A stretch of DNA of 64,000 bases from Rhizobium tropici CIAT 899 (GTDB taxonomy: Bacteria; Pseudomonadota; Alphaproteobacteria; Rhizobiales; Rhizobiaceae), in assembly GCF_000330885.1 (NCBI RefSeq), contig NC_020059.1:3753501-3817500 (forward strand), read 5' to 3'. Position 1 is the first letter of the stretch. Every line of letters begins with the position of its first letter. The notes under the pieces were generated by a model that was given only the letters and a program-made list of their open reading frames with translations, had not been told where the DNA came from and searched no databases. Below, one piece after another: positions 1 to 10,237 of this stretch. The translations under genes and the position numbers were made by a program.

Positions 1-3000
1 GCTCCCAGTAAGCGCCGGACCGCTGCCGGCGTTGGCGCCGCCATTGGCTGCGACGTTTGAAAGCGCCGCACTGACATTGAACAATGCCCCGCCGGCGGTC
101 ATGCTGTTGAGGGCGCCGAGCGGATTGTTCGCAGTCGCCGGAGCGTCGATCGCAACCTGACCGGCGATCGAGCCGTTGGAGGCGACATTGTTGACAGCGC
201 CGCCGCCGTTGATGGCAAGGGCGCCACGCGCCTGGATCACACCGGAAATAGCGCCGATCACTTGCACGTTGACCGTGGTACCGGGGTTCAGATCGCGCGA
301 CGGATCGCGCCGCCCGTTCGGGTTCGGCGTATAGTCGAGTGTCGGGTCGTTGCCGCCGATGCAAGGACGATTGGGGCCGCTGCAATCCTGCCCGCCTTGC
401 GTCGGGTCGGAGGAGACGACGTCTGGGTAATATTGGCATGGAGTGCTGCTGTCGCAGATCGTCTGGGTGACACGGTTCAGCGTCGCGCCGTCGTTGGTGA
501 GTGTGCCCGCCACGGTAAGGAGCATGTTGCCGTCGGACTTGATCGAGCTGTAGCCATTCCAGAGATTGATCGCATTGACGGTCAGATCTCCACCAGCGCG
601 GATCTGTGCGGAGGCGCCGGCGCCGCTGATCAACTGATCCTGCGAAACGATCTGGCTGACCAGATGATCGACTGCTTGTACCCAAGTATATGTCGGAGGG
701 TCATGATCGCCCGAGCCGTTGCAACGGGTCGCGCAGCGGTAAGTCCTGGTGATTACGTCATAGGCGCTGAGGATAGCATTGGAAATCTGCACATTGCGCT
801 GGATCGCCGGTGCCGAGGTCGTGACGTTGCTCAGGCCGTTGGTCAGGATCGACATGGAGCCGCCGGACTGAATGAGACCGGCAGAGTTGACGACGGCGCC
901 GTTGCGCTGACCGCCGCCTGGCCCTGCTATGGCAAGGCCGTTACCGGACAGGATAGCGCCCTGGTCGTTGGTGAGCGTGCCGCCGACGAAGAGGTTGGCG
1001 TTGTTGCCGGCAAAGACGAGACCGGATGGGCTGTTGTAGAAATCGCCAGCAACGTTGAAGGCCAGATTGTTGCCGGCCGCCAATTGGCCGGTGTTGCCGA
1101 GCGATGGCAGGTTGAGCGTGAGGTCATGTGCGGCGAGCAGCGAAGTGCCGGCGGTGGTGGCAAGGCCTGCGGCGGAAATGGTGATATCACCGGAACCGCC
1201 GGCATTGGCGACTGTGCTGACCTGTGCATTGGAGAGATCGGCGCCGCCGGAAAGATTGAGGCTGAGGCCGCCAAAGACGAGATTGCTTCCCGAGAGATTG
1301 GCGGATGAAGCGTTGACGATCAGCGTGCCGCCCGCGGCAATCCGGCTGCCCCTGCTGCCCGAAAGATCCAGCGCCCCGGTATTAAGGGTCAGGCTGCCTC
1401 CAACGCGGGTGGTGTTGGTATAGGCAATGGCGCCAGGACTTGCGAGCGCAGCATTACCCAGGCTCTGCAGGCTATTGTAGCTGATATTTTGCGTCGCGGT
1501 GGCTGAAAGATTACCGCCCGAGAGCAGAGAATTGGCGCTAATGCTACCGCTCGAGGCGGCAAGCGTCATGGTGCCAGCGCGACGCAGCATCAGGCTGCGG
1601 TTGCTCGATGCATTGGTGGCGGCAAAGTCGACGCCCGAGACCAGCGTATCGATCGAGATCGACCGGGCGTTGAGATTGATATTGCCGGTCCCCAGCGATT
1701 GGCCGTTGAGCGTGATGGCGTTGCCCGCTGTGAGCGACAGATCGCCATGGGCGACGGCGTTGGCGCCGATATTGTTTGCAGCGTTGGCCGCAATCGTCCC
1801 GGCAGCAAGCAGGCTGTTGAAAGAGATGTCGCCAGCTGTGCTCGCGAGCGTGAGATTGCCGCCCTGGCCTAGAATGACGTTGCCGGCACCCGATTGGTCC
1901 ATCGCCGCAAAATCGACCCCGGCCGCGATGACGTTGCCGCTGACGCCAGATCCGGTCACCGAGACGTTGCTGGCGCCCAGGAGCTGGCCGCTGATCCTGA
2001 CCGTGCCGGGTCTGGTGGATGAGCCGATCGCGACGGCACCGTGGCCCGTGATGTTGCCGCCCGTAAAGGCGCTTGCCGCCACGTTGAGGTTGCCTGCGAC
2101 GATCAGCGTGCCGGCCGATGCACTTACGGCGTTAATAGTCAGATCGCCGCTTGATCCGAGAGCGATGGCGCCGTTTGACGATCGCGCAGTGGTAGCGAAA
2201 TCGACGCCGGTCACTGCCTGACCGAGTTGGACGGTCGAACCGGAGAGCAAGACGTCACCGGCACTGAGGAGCTGGCCGGTCACATTGACGTTGCTGCTGC
2301 CAGCAAGGGTAATGTCGCCATGCCCGGTTACAGCGTTGGCCACAATCGCGGACCCACTGGCATTGATAGCGCCGGCAGACAGCATGGTCGGCGCGGTGAG
2401 GCCGGCAGACGCGGTCAGATTCAAATCGCCGGCAGTTCCGAGCACTATACCGCCGCCGTGGGCATTGGTGGCAGCAAAGTCGATGCCGGAGATCAACGTC
2501 GGCGCGTTGATGTGGCCGCCGCTAACCGTGAGATTGCCGGCAGCAATGATCTGGTTGCTGATATCGACATTGCCGACAATGCCTGCGTTGCCATGAGCGG
2601 TGATGCTGTCGGCAATGACATCAGCCGCATTCGCCATGAAGCCACCGGCCGAAAGGATCGTGCCAGCCGTGAGATTGCCGGAGGCCGTAAGATTGGTGCT
2701 GCCAGACGATGCCAGTACGATGTTGCCGCCGGCGGCATTGGTGGCGGCAAAGTCGATGCCCGAGATCAGGGTTGGCGCGCTGATGCTGCCACCATTGATG
2801 GTGAGGTCGCCCGCGGCCAGGATTTGGTTGCTGACATCGACGTTACCGATGATGCCGACATTGCCGTGGCTTGTGACGCTACCCGCCTGGAGGTTGGCCG
2901 TCTTTGCCGTGATATCGCCCGCCGACAAGATCGTGCCGGCCGTGGCATTGCCGGAGACGGTGAGGTCCGTCTTACCGGCCCCTCCAAGCACGATGTTGCC

Positions 3001-6000
3001 GCCGTTGGCTGCCGTCGCGGTAAAATCCACGCCGGAGACCAGAAGTCCGGCGTTGAGGCTGGCGCCATCGATCGAGAGATTGCCGGCCGATAATACCTGG
3101 CCGCTGACGTTGACAAGACCGTTGGCCGCCAGATCGATCGTACCATGGCTTGTAATGCTATTCGCGCTCAGATTACTCGCTTGCGCGGTGACATTGCCCG
3201 CCGACAATAGCGTGCCGATCGTGAGATTACCGCTCGAAGCCAGGGACATATCGCCACTTGATGTCTGGACGATATTGCCGTTGGCGGCAGCGGTGCGAGT
3301 AAAGTCGACACCGGAGACGATCGCGCCTGCAGCGATGCTCGGGCCTGAGATGCTGATGTTGCCGCCACCAAGGATTTGGCCATGGACGGTGGTCGCACCG
3401 GCAAGCGCGATGTCCTTGTGGCCGGTGACGGTATCGGCCGTCACGGTAGCTGCATTGACGTTGATGGCACCGCCGGCCTGCATTGTCGATGCAGACAATC
3501 CGTCATTGAGCTCGGCGGTCAGGAATCCGCCTCGACCAAGGACGATATTGCCGCCAGACGCGTTGGTAGCAGCAAAATCGATACCGGCGACGACTGATTG
3601 GGCCGACAGGCTCTGGCCAGTGATCAGGATGTTGCCGGCGCCGAGAACCTGGCCGGTAACGCTGGTGGTGCCATTAAGCGTGACGTCGCCATGCGCTGTG
3701 ACTGCGTCCGCAGTCACAGCGGTGCCGCTGGCGGAAAAATTACCGGCCGACAGCAATGTCCCGGTATTGATCCCACCGGTCGAAGCGAGCGTCAGATTGC
3801 CGCTTGTCGTCTGGACGATGTTCCCATTGGCGGCTGCCGTCGCGGCGAAATCGACGCCCGAAACGATAGCGCCGGCCTTGATGCTCGAACCTGAGATGCC
3901 GATGTTGCCGCCAGCGAGCAGTTGATTGGCTACGGTCACGCCCCCGACGGCCGTTCCGGAAAGCGCTACATCCTTGTGGCCAGTGATCGAAGCCGCTGCG
4001 ACGGACGTGCCGCTGAGATCGACGGCGCCCGCTGCCTGTATGGTCGGCGCGGCGACGGCGCCATTGACATTCACGGTCACATCACCGCGTTGACCAAGGA
4101 CGATATTGCCGCCGGCAGCATTAGTGGCATCGAAGTCGATGCCGGAAACGATCGTTTGAGCGGATAGGCTTTGGCCCGTGATCGAAACGTTGCCGGATCC
4201 GAGGATCTGGTTTGTGACGCTGACCGCGCCATTGAGCGTCACAGCGCCATGCGCCGTTACGCTATCAGCGCCGACGGTCAAGCCGGAGGCATTGAGATTG
4301 CCGGCCGATAGCAGTGTTCCACCGCTGATGTTGCCCGACGACGTCAAGGAAATGTCGCCACTCGCCGTTTGGACGATGTTCCCGCCGTTGGCAGAAGTAG
4401 CTGCGAAGTCGACACCCGAGACGATGGTCCCAACCTGGACGCTTGGGCCGGAGATGCCGATGCTGTCGCCGCCAAGCACCTGGTTGGCGACATTCACTCC
4501 TCCGACTGCGGTGCCGGAAAGGCTGATATCCTTATGACCGGTGATTGAAGCTGCAGTGACGGACGCACCGCTGATGTCGATGCTGCCCGCAGCCTGTATG
4601 GTCGGCGCCGTAACGGCTCCGTTAACATTCACAGTCAAATCGCCGCTTTGGCCCAGGACGATGTTACCGCCTACCCTGTTGGTCGCATCGAAATCGATAC
4701 CTGCAATGACAGTCTGTGCCGACAGACTCTGGCCTGAGATCAACACGTTGCCGGAGCCAAGGATCTGGCCTGCAATGTTCACACCGGCGCTTGTCATCGT
4801 ACCGGTGCCTTTGAGCATAATATCGCCATGCGCCGTGACTGTATCGGCGTTTACGGTGATGCCGTTCGCCGAGAATGCACCGGCCGCCAGCAATGTGCCG
4901 GCATTGATCGAGCCGGTCGACGTAAGCGTCAAGTCGCCGCTTGCCGTCTGAACGATATTGCCGTTAGCGGCTGCAGTTCTGGCGAAATCGACACCGGAAA
5001 CCACAGTGCCGACTTTGATGCCTGGACCGGAGATGGCGATGCTACCACCGCCAAGGACTTGACTGGTGACGGTGGTTGAGCCGGACAAGGTGATGTTGCC
5101 ATGGCTGGTGACGGCATTGGCATTGATGGTCGCCCCGCCGGCATTGATGCTGCCGGCTGCCTGCACGGTCGGCGCCGCCACGGTACCGCCGACCGAAATC
5201 GCGAGATTGCCAGACTGGCCAAGGACGATATTGCCTCCTGCCCTGTTGGTCGCATCGAAGTCGATACCAGCCACGACGGTTTGGGCGGAAAGGCTCTGGC
5301 CGGAGATCGATACGTTGCCGGAACCCAGGATCTGGTCTGTCACGCTGATCGCGCCGCCGAGCGTCACGTCGCCATGCGCCGTGATGCCGTCAGCGGTGAC
5401 CGTCGAACCGAAGGCGTTCAGATTGCCAGCCGAGAGCAGTGTGCCAACACTGATGGCGCCCGGCGACGTCAATGAAATGTCGCCGCTCGCCGTCTGGACA
5501 ATATGTCCGTTGGCGGCAGCCGTCCTTGTGAAATCGATGCCGGAGACAATGCCGCTGGCCTTGATGGCAGAACCCGCGAGACTGATCTTGCCGCCACCCA
5601 GCACCTGGTTGGTCACGTTAACGGGACCGCTCACGGCCGAAACGGTGATGTCCTTGTGACCGGTAATCGCGTCGCTGGTGACCGTTGCAGCGTGAATATC
5701 GATGGTGCCAGCAGCTTGAACCGTCGGCACTGTCACAAAGTCGCTTGCTACGACCTTCAGATCGCCGGTTTGACCGAGAACGACATTGCCGCCACCCGCA
5801 TCGGTGGCATTGAAGTCCAGGCCGGCAACGAGACTCTGGGCGGACAGACTCGGGCCGTTGATCGATACGTTACCGGCGCCCAAGATCTGGCCACTGACGC
5901 TGATCACGCCGCCAAGCGTCATGTCGTGATGGGCGGAGATATTGCCAGCCCTTATCGTTGCGCCGTTCGCAATGAGATCGCTGGCCGCCAGTACTGTTCC

Positions 6001-9000
6001 GGCGTCGATTGCGCCGCTTGAGCCAAGGGTCAGATCACCGCTTGCGGTCTGAACGATATGCCCATTGGCGGCGGCGGTGGCGGCAAAATCGACGCCAGAG
6101 ATAATCGCGCCAGCCTTGATGGTCGGCCCGGAGATGGCGACTTTGCTGCCGCCAAGGACTTGGTTGTTGACGGCGGTCGCGCCGGAAAGGGTGATGTTCT
6201 TGTGGCCCGTGATCCCATCGGCAGCAATGGAGGAGCCACTAACATCAATCACGCCCGCGGCCTGCATGGTTGGTGCCGTAACGGCGCCATTGACCGTGAC
6301 CTTTAGATCGCCGGCCTGGCCAAGCACGATATTGCCACCGGCGGTGTTGGTAGCGCCAAAGTCGATGCCAGCCACCACAGTCTGTGTCGACAAGCTTTGG
6401 CCGCTGATCAGTACATTCCCGGATCCAAGAATCTGCTGCGTTACGTTGATTGCGCCACCGAGCCTCATATCGCCATGGGCGGTCACGCTGTTCGCCGTGA
6501 GGCTCGAAGCGACCGCGCCGAGACTACCGGCCGACAGGAGCGAGCCGACGTTGAGTGCATTGGCCGCCGCAAGCGTCAGGTCGCCAGTGCTGGCAAGCAC
6601 GATGTTGCCATTAGCGCCCGCCGTCCTGGCAAAGTCGACACCGGAAACGATGCTGCCTGCCTTTATGCTTGGCCCGGAGACACTGACGTTGCTTCCCCCA
6701 AGAAGCTGATTATGGACCGTGGTGGTACCAGCAAGGGTGATGTTCTCGTGACCGATGATCGAATCTGCGGTGACGGACGCGCCGCTGACATCAAATACGC
6801 CCGCGGCTTGGATCGTGGGCGTCGTGACGGCGCCATTGACCGATACCTTTAGATCACCACTTGCGCCGAGCGTGATATTGCCGCCGGCGGCATTGGTGGC
6901 ATTGAAGTCGATACCAGCGACAAGCGTCTGTGCCGACAGATTTTGACCTGAGATCAGCACGTTGCCGGCGCCGAGAATCTGGCCACTGACGCTGACGACG
7001 CCGCCAAGCGTCATGTCGTGATGCGCGGAGATATTGCCTGACGTTATCGATGCGCCATTCGCGATGAGATCGCCCGCAGACAGAAGCGTTCCAGCGCTGA
7101 TGGCACCTGCGCTCGTCAACGTCAGATTTCCGGTTCCCGTGATCGTCGGGGCAAGAGTGATGCGCCCGCCTGCCGCATTGGTGGCGGCGATATCGACGCC
7201 TGAGACAATGGCATCGGCGGCAATGCTCGAGCCGGTAATGCCGACATTGCCGCCGCCAAGCACCTGGCCGCTGATCTCAACGCGACCGCTTGTGGTCGTC
7301 GTGGCCACGCTGCCGCTTCCGGCGGTCGGACTGGTGGCGCCGGTCAGCGTGATGTCCTTGCCACCGGTGATCGCATCGGCAGTGATGGTCTGGCCTGCGG
7401 CATTGATCGCACCGGCTGAAAGCACGGTTCCCACCTGGATGGCGCCAGCGCTGTCGTTGATCGTCAGATCACCGCTACCTGCCAGCACGATATTGCCGCC
7501 GGAGGCCTTGGTCGCCGCAAAATTGACCCCAGATGCAAGCAGACCGGCGCTGACACCATTAGCGTTGCCATTGATGGTGATATCGCTGGCTCCGAGCAAT
7601 TGGTTGGTGACGCGCATGCCGCCGTCGATACCGACGTTGCCGTGACTGGTGAGGTTGTCAGACTGCAGCAAGGAAGCCTGGGCGGTCAGATTGCCGGCCG
7701 ACAGCAACGTGCCGACCGTGATGGTGCCGGCGGCAGCTGTCAGATCGAGTGCGCCGGCCGAACCTAGGACGATGTTGCCACCAGCGGCCTTGGTTGAGGC
7801 AAAGTCGACGCCGGACGCGATAGCGGTCGCCTGAATGCCAGCCCCGGAGATCAGGATATTGCCCGCTCCAAGAATCTGACCGCTCGCGTTCATCGCAGCA
7901 TTAACGGTGAGCCCGCCATGCGAGGTAACGTTAGCGGCCGTGAGCGAGGTTGCGATCGCGGTAAGATTGCCGGCTGATTGAATATTCCCCGCCGTGATAT
8001 TGCCGGTCGCACTGGTGTTGAGGCTTCCAGCCGACTGCAGATTGCCAGTGGCGATATTGCCGCCGGTTGCTGTCAGGCTCAAGTTGCCTGCCGAGCCAAG
8101 AATGACATTACCGCCAGGATCGGCACTGGTGGCGGCAATATTGATGCCGGAAACAACCATGCCGGTGGAGATTGACCGCGCAGTGGCGTTGACATTCCCC
8201 TGCGCCAGGACATTGCCGGAAACGGCAAGACTATTACCAGCGGTAAGAGCGAGATTGTTGTAGCTCAACAGCGAGGCGGCCGAGATCGAACCGGCCGCGG
8301 CGGTCAGAGTAAGGTCACCCGTGCTACTAGCCCCACCAGCGATCGCGATATCGCCGGAGGCTGCGGAAAGCGTCGCTGCACCATTGCCAGCGGTGACGCT
8401 TCCGACGGCAATCCCGCCGCCCGAACTCATCTGCACGGTCGCGCCGCTGTTGACGTCACCCGATACGCTGAGCAGGCCGGCGCCGTTTGCAAGCACGATA
8501 TCGCTATCCGCTGCGACCGATTGCAGGGTAATGCCCTGGTCGGCCCGGATTGCAACCTTCTGCCTCGATGTGACCTTGGTGGCTGCGACCTTCTGTTTGG
8601 AGGTAATGGTCACGCCATCGCGTGCGGACGCATTGCCGATCGAGATCTTGCCGTCGGCTGATAGCGACAGTTCGCCGGCATTGGCGGCCATGTCGCCGCT
8701 CATCCTGACACCGGCGCCCTTTTCGGTGACGACGACCTTGATGCGGTCGGCCTGCATGGCGCCGAGCGCCGTGCCGTCGATCGCATATTCCGGCGTGCCC
8801 GAGGTGGCGGTCAGCGCTGTCGCCTCACCGGTGGCATAGTTGTATTGGCTGGCGCCACCAGTCAGGCGCACGGTCTTGCCGTAGATCGGCGCGTTGACAT
8901 GGATCTGGCGGGAGACGACGTCGAACAGATCGACAGCGCCCGGCGCAGCCGCGAAATTGCCGCCTGCCCCTTCGAAGGTGACATCACCGCCATTGACGGT

Positions 9001-9585
9001 GAATCCTGTCAAGCTGCCGTCGGAGCCGATATTGGGTACACCGGTCGTCAGCGTCGCTCTTGGCGTGTTGATGAAGCCGCAGCCGGCGCATGTGATCCCA
9101 TTCGGATTAGCTATGATGACGTCGGCCCTGCCGCCATAGACTTCTGTCGGGCCGTTCAGCGCCGAGCGATTGCCTGAGGTGACCTCGTTGAGGATGACAG
9201 AAGCGGGGCCGGAGCCGTTGAGGTTCGGGTTGCCGGGTGTCGCGCCGCCCAAGTTCGACGTGCCGACTTCACCTTTGAAGTTATTGAGGATCAGACCCTG
9301 GGTGCCGACATTGAAGTTGTCGTACTTATTATGTGAGAGGCCGGTGGCGTTCGGCGTGACGATATCGATCAGCGGCACGCCGTTGGGCGCCGATCCAACG
9401 CCCGGCTGGTTGGCCGCGGGTGCAGATCCGGCAGCGGAGACAGATTGCGCGTTGGCCAGCATCGGCTGGAAGACAAGCAGGGCGCTCAGAAGTGTCGCAG
9501 ACAGTTGACGCATGGCGCGGCCCAGGCCCCTGACACTTACCTTGCCATTTTCGCCACTTGAAACTCGTGCTGACGTCCTGGTCAT
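1..9585 (-). CDS. Filamentous haemagglutinin-like TpsA exoprotein, 3' end outside window
   Basis: A minus-strand frame is open without a stop from the ATG at 9585 to the left edge, 3195 codons, so the C-terminus is missing. The N-terminus has a long signal peptide of the extended type (about residues 1-47), with a second Met at 25 and a hydrophobic core before an ANAQS cleavage-like site. The TPS secretion domain follows: motif NKYDNFNVGTQ near 86-96, NPNGI at 160-164 and a Cys pair (C166, C169). These are hallmarks of large exoproteins exported by a TpsB partner. From about residue 470 the protein is a long Ala/Gly/Ser/Asn/Thr-rich repeat array, the expected beta-helix fibre. The cognate TpsB and a lipoprotein lie just upstream, the lipoprotein 48 bp away. 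A GGGCAGGG ribosome site precedes the ATG. Likely role: secreted or surface adhesin. Contact-dependent inhibition toxicity cannot be judged without the C-terminus. Confidence 0.93.
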   Translation of the reverse strand, partial: MTRTSARVSSGENGKVSVRGLGRAMRQLSATLLSALLVFQPMLANAQSVSAAGSAPAANQPGVGSAPNGVPLIDIVTPNATGLSHNKYDNFNVGTQGLILNNFKGEVGTSNLGGATPGNPNLNGSGPASVILNEVTSGNRSALNGPTEVYGGRADVIIANPNGITCAGCGFINTPRATLTTGVPNIGSDGSLTGFTVNGGDVTFEGAGGNFAAAPGAVDLFDVVSRQIHVNAPIYGKTVRLTGGASQYNYATGEATALTATSGTPEYAIDGTALGAMQADRIKVVVTEKGAGVRMSGDMAANAGELSLSADGKISIGNASARDGVTITSKQKVAATKVTSRQKVAIRADQGITLQSVAADSDIVLANGAGLLSVSGDVNSGATVQMSSGGGIAVGSVTAGNGAATLSAASGDIAIAGGASSTGDLTLTAAAGSISAASLLSYNNLALTAGNSLAVSGNVLAQGNVNATARSISTGMVVSGINIAATSADPGGNVILGSAGNLSLTATGGNIATGNLQSAGSLNTSATGNITAGNIQSAGNLTAIATSLTAANVTSHGGLTVNAAMNASGQILGAGNILISGAGIQATAIASGVDFASTKAAGGNIVLGSAGALDLTAAAGTITVGTLLSAGNLTAQASLLQSDNLTSHGNVGIDGGMRVTNQLLGASDITINGNANGVSAGLLASGVNFAATKASGGNIVLAGSGDLTINDSAGAIQVGTVLSAGAINAAGQTITADAITGGKDITLTGATSPTAGSGSVATTTTSGRVEISGQVLGGGNVGITGSSIAADAIVSGVDIAATNAAGGRITLAPTITGTGNLTLTSAGAISAGTLLSAGDLIANGASITSGNISAHHDMTLGGVVSVSGQILGAGNVLISGQNLSAQTLVAGIDFNATNAAGGNITLGASGDLKVSVNGAVTTPTIQAAGVFDVSGASVTADSIIGHENITLAGTTTVHNQLLGGSNVSVSGPSIKAGSIVSGVDFARTAGANGNIVLASTGDLTLAAANALNVGSLLSAGSLGAVASSLTANSVTAHGDMRLGGAINVTQQILGSGNVLISGQSLSTQTVVAGIDFGATNTAGGNIVLGQAGDLKVTVNGAVTAPTMQAAGVIDVSGSSIAADGITGHKNITLSGATAVNNQVLGGSKVAISGPTIKAGAIISGVDFAATAAANGHIVQTASGDLTLGSSGAIDAGTVLAASDLIANGATIRAGNISAHHDMTLGGVISVSGQILGAGNVSINGPSLSAQSLVAGLDFNATDAGGGNVVLGQTGDLKVVASDFVTVPTVQAAGTIDIHAATVTSDAITGHKDITVSAVSGPVNVTNQVLGGGKISLAGSAIKASGIVSGIDFTRTAAANGHIVQTASGDISLTSPGAISVGTLLSAGNLNAFGSTVTADGITAHGDVTLGGAISVTDQILGSGNVSISGQSLSAQTVVAGIDFDATNRAGGNIVLGQSGNLAISVGGTVAAPTVQAAGSINAGGATINANAVTSHGNITLSGSTTVTSQVLGGGSIAISGPGIKVGTVVSGVDFARTAAANGNIVQTASGDLTLTSTGSINAGTLLAAGAFSANGITVNADTVTAHGDIMLKGTGTMTSAGVNIAGQILGSGNVLISGQSLSAQTVIAGIDFDATNRVGGNIVLGQSGDLTVNVNGAVTAPTIQAAGSIDISGASVTAASITGHKDISLSGTAVGGVNVANQVLGGDSIGISGPSVQVGTIVSGVDFAATSANGGNIVQTASGDISLTSSGNISGGTLLSAGNLNASGLTVGADSVTAHGAVTLNGAVSVTNQILGSGNVSITGQSLSAQTIVSGIDFDATNAAGGNIVLGQRGDVTVNVNGAVAAPTIQAAGAVDLSGTSVAAASITGHKDVALSGTAVGGVTVANQLLAGGNIGISGSSIKAGAIVSGVDFAATAAANGNIVQTTSGNLTLASTGGINTGTLLSAGNFSASGTAVTADAVTAHGDVTLNGTTSVTGQVLGAGNILITGQSLSAQSVVAGIDFAATNASGGNIVLGRGGFLTAELNDGLSASTMQAGGAINVNAATVTADTVTGHKDIALAGATTVHGQILGGGNISISGPSIAAGAIVSGVDFTRTAAANGNIVQTSSGDMSLASSGNLTIGTLLSAGNVTAQASNLSANSITSHGTIDLAANGLVNVSGQVLSAGNLSIDGASLNAGLLVSGVDFTATAANGGNIVLGGAGKTDLTVSGNATAGTILSAGDITAKTANLQAGSVTSHGNVGIIGNVDVSNQILAAGDLTINGGSISAPTLISGIDFAATNAAGGNIVLASSGSTNLTASGNLTAGTILSAGGFMANAADVIADSITAHGNAGIVGNVDISNQIIAAGNLTVSGGHINAPTLISGIDFAATNAHGGGIVLGTAGDLNLTASAGLTAPTMLSAGAINASGSAIVANAVTGHGDITLAGSSNVNVTGQLLSAGDVLLSGSTVQLGQAVTGVDFATTARSSNGAIALGSSGDLTINAVSASAGTLIVAGNLNVAASAFTGGNITGHGAVAIGSSTRPGTVRISGQLLGASNVSVTGSGVSGNVIAAGVDFAAMDQSGAGNVILGQGGNLTLASTAGDISFNSLLAAGTIAANAANNIGANAVAHGDLSLTAGNAITLNGQSLGTGNINLNARSISIDTLVSGVDFAATNASSNRSLMLRRAGTMTLAASSGSISANSLLSGGNLSATATQNISYNSLQSLGNAALASPGAIAYTNTTRVGGSLTLNTGALDLSGSRGSRIAAGGTLIVNASSANLSGSNLVFGGLSLNLSGGADLSNAQVSTVANAGGSGDITISAAGLATTAGTSLLAAHDLTLNLPSLGNTGQLAAGNNLAFNVAGDFYNSPSGLVFAGNNANLFVGGTLTNDQGAILSGNGLAIAGPGGGQRNGAVVNSAGLIQSGGSMSILTNGLSNVTTSAPAIQRNVQISNAILSAYDVITRTYRCATRCNGSGDHDPPTYTWVQAVDHLVSQIVSQDQLISGAGASAQIRAGGDLTVNAINLWNGYSSIKSDGNMLLTVAGTLTNDGATLNRVTQTICDSSTPCQYYPDVVSSDPTQGGQDCSGPNRPCIGGNDPTLDYTPNPNGRRDPSRDLNPGTTVNVQVIGAISGVIQARGALAINGGGAVNNVASNGSIAGQVAIDAPATANNPLGALNSMTAGGALFNVSAALSNVAANGGANAGSGPALTGS
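1600..8170 (-). repeat. Tandem repeat array inside tpsA (about 275-290 bp units)
   Basis: A landmark coding for (S/A)G(V/I)DF recurs about every 275-290 bp. Plus-strand landmarks are near 1628, 1909, 2198, 2474, 2748, 3012, 3300, 3573, 3847, 4132, 4408, 4690, 4983, 5257, 5530, 5812, 6085, 6358, 6640, 6906, 7190, 7520 and 7800. In the central part two unit types alternate. One reads AGIDFDATN and the other SGVDFARTAANGNIV, giving a higher-order period of about 555-565 bp. Copies have diverged but keep frame. The repeats match the general pattern of haemagglutinin beta-helix repeats. Confidence 0.85.
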
Positions 9586-9633
9586 CGCCCTGCCCTGTTA
9601 AACGCTTTCTGCCTGCTTCGGATTTTCGATCGA

Positions 9634-10236
9634 CTACTTCCGTGGCGTCAGCCACGTCTTCACCTGCTTCATGAAGGTTTCGGCCAGTTGGGTCGCGACT
9701 GCGGTCTGGTTGGGGGTGACGGCCGCATTGATGACCATCGCGGGAATGAGCGCTAACCCATCCCCGCGGACCGTCATGTCATTGGCGCGGATCTCCTGAG
9801 CCTGCGCGATCAGTTTTCCTGTGCGCATGTCCTCCAGGCGGACGGTTCCATCGATAAAGCTGTTGTTGCCTGCGATAATTCTGCCGGGAGCAGACGCCAC
9901 ATCCAGATCGTGGAGGGTAACAATCAACCGTGCGGGAACGTTACCCCCTGGATAGCCCTTCAGATCTTTTGCAAGTCTTTGCTGCAGGACACGCGACACC
10001 AGTGCGACCTGAGATTCTCGCGTGTCACCATTCAGTAGAGGTGATCCCATCCTCAGATCGGGCGCCGATTCTATGCGGACATCAGCTATACTGGCCGTGC
10101 TAAGTGCTGCGGTGAGGCGTGGATCTTGTGTGGTGCATCCGGCCACGACAGTCGAACCCACAAGCGCAGCGGCAAGCAGAGCTCTGGTCACGCCGCGATG
10201 CAATTTCTTACTACTTTCCTTCATCTGCTCACCCAT
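9634..10236 (-). CDS. Small lipoprotein encoded between tpsB and tpsA
   Basis: This 200-residue protein has a positively charged N-terminus, a hydrophobic segment and a lipobox VAGC (Cys at about 33), so it should be lipidated and anchored in the outer membrane facing the periplasm. The remainder is a soluble alpha/beta domain (RLIVTLHDLDV, then FIDGTVRLED) ending in a basic WLTPRK tail. I do not recognise a named family with certainty; the layout resembles small envelope lipoproteins of the DUF4410/GNA1162 kind, but that is a guess. It starts 1 bp after the tpsB stop and ends 48 bp before tpsA, so it is almost certainly co-transcribed and co-translated with the secretion pair. MKESSKKL (from 10224) is an alternative start. 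A role as assembly factor or chaperone for the exoprotein is inference from position only. Confidence 0.85.
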   Translation of the reverse strand: MGEQMKESSKKLHRGVTRALLAAALVGSTVVAGCTTQDPRLTAALSTASIADVRIESAPDLRMGSPLLNGDTRESQVALVSRVLQQRLAKDLKGYPGGNVPARLIVTLHDLDVASAPGRIIAGNNSFIDGTVRLEDMRTGKLIAQAQEIRANDMTVRGDGLALIPAMVINAAVTPNQTAVATQLAETFMKQVKTWLTPRK

Positions 10237-10237
10237 T

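Noticed and set aside
262..9508. Many long open frames on the plus strand opposite tpsA
   Set aside because: They mirror the codon structure of the repeated minus-strand exoprotein gene, recur with the same period and show no protein features of their own.
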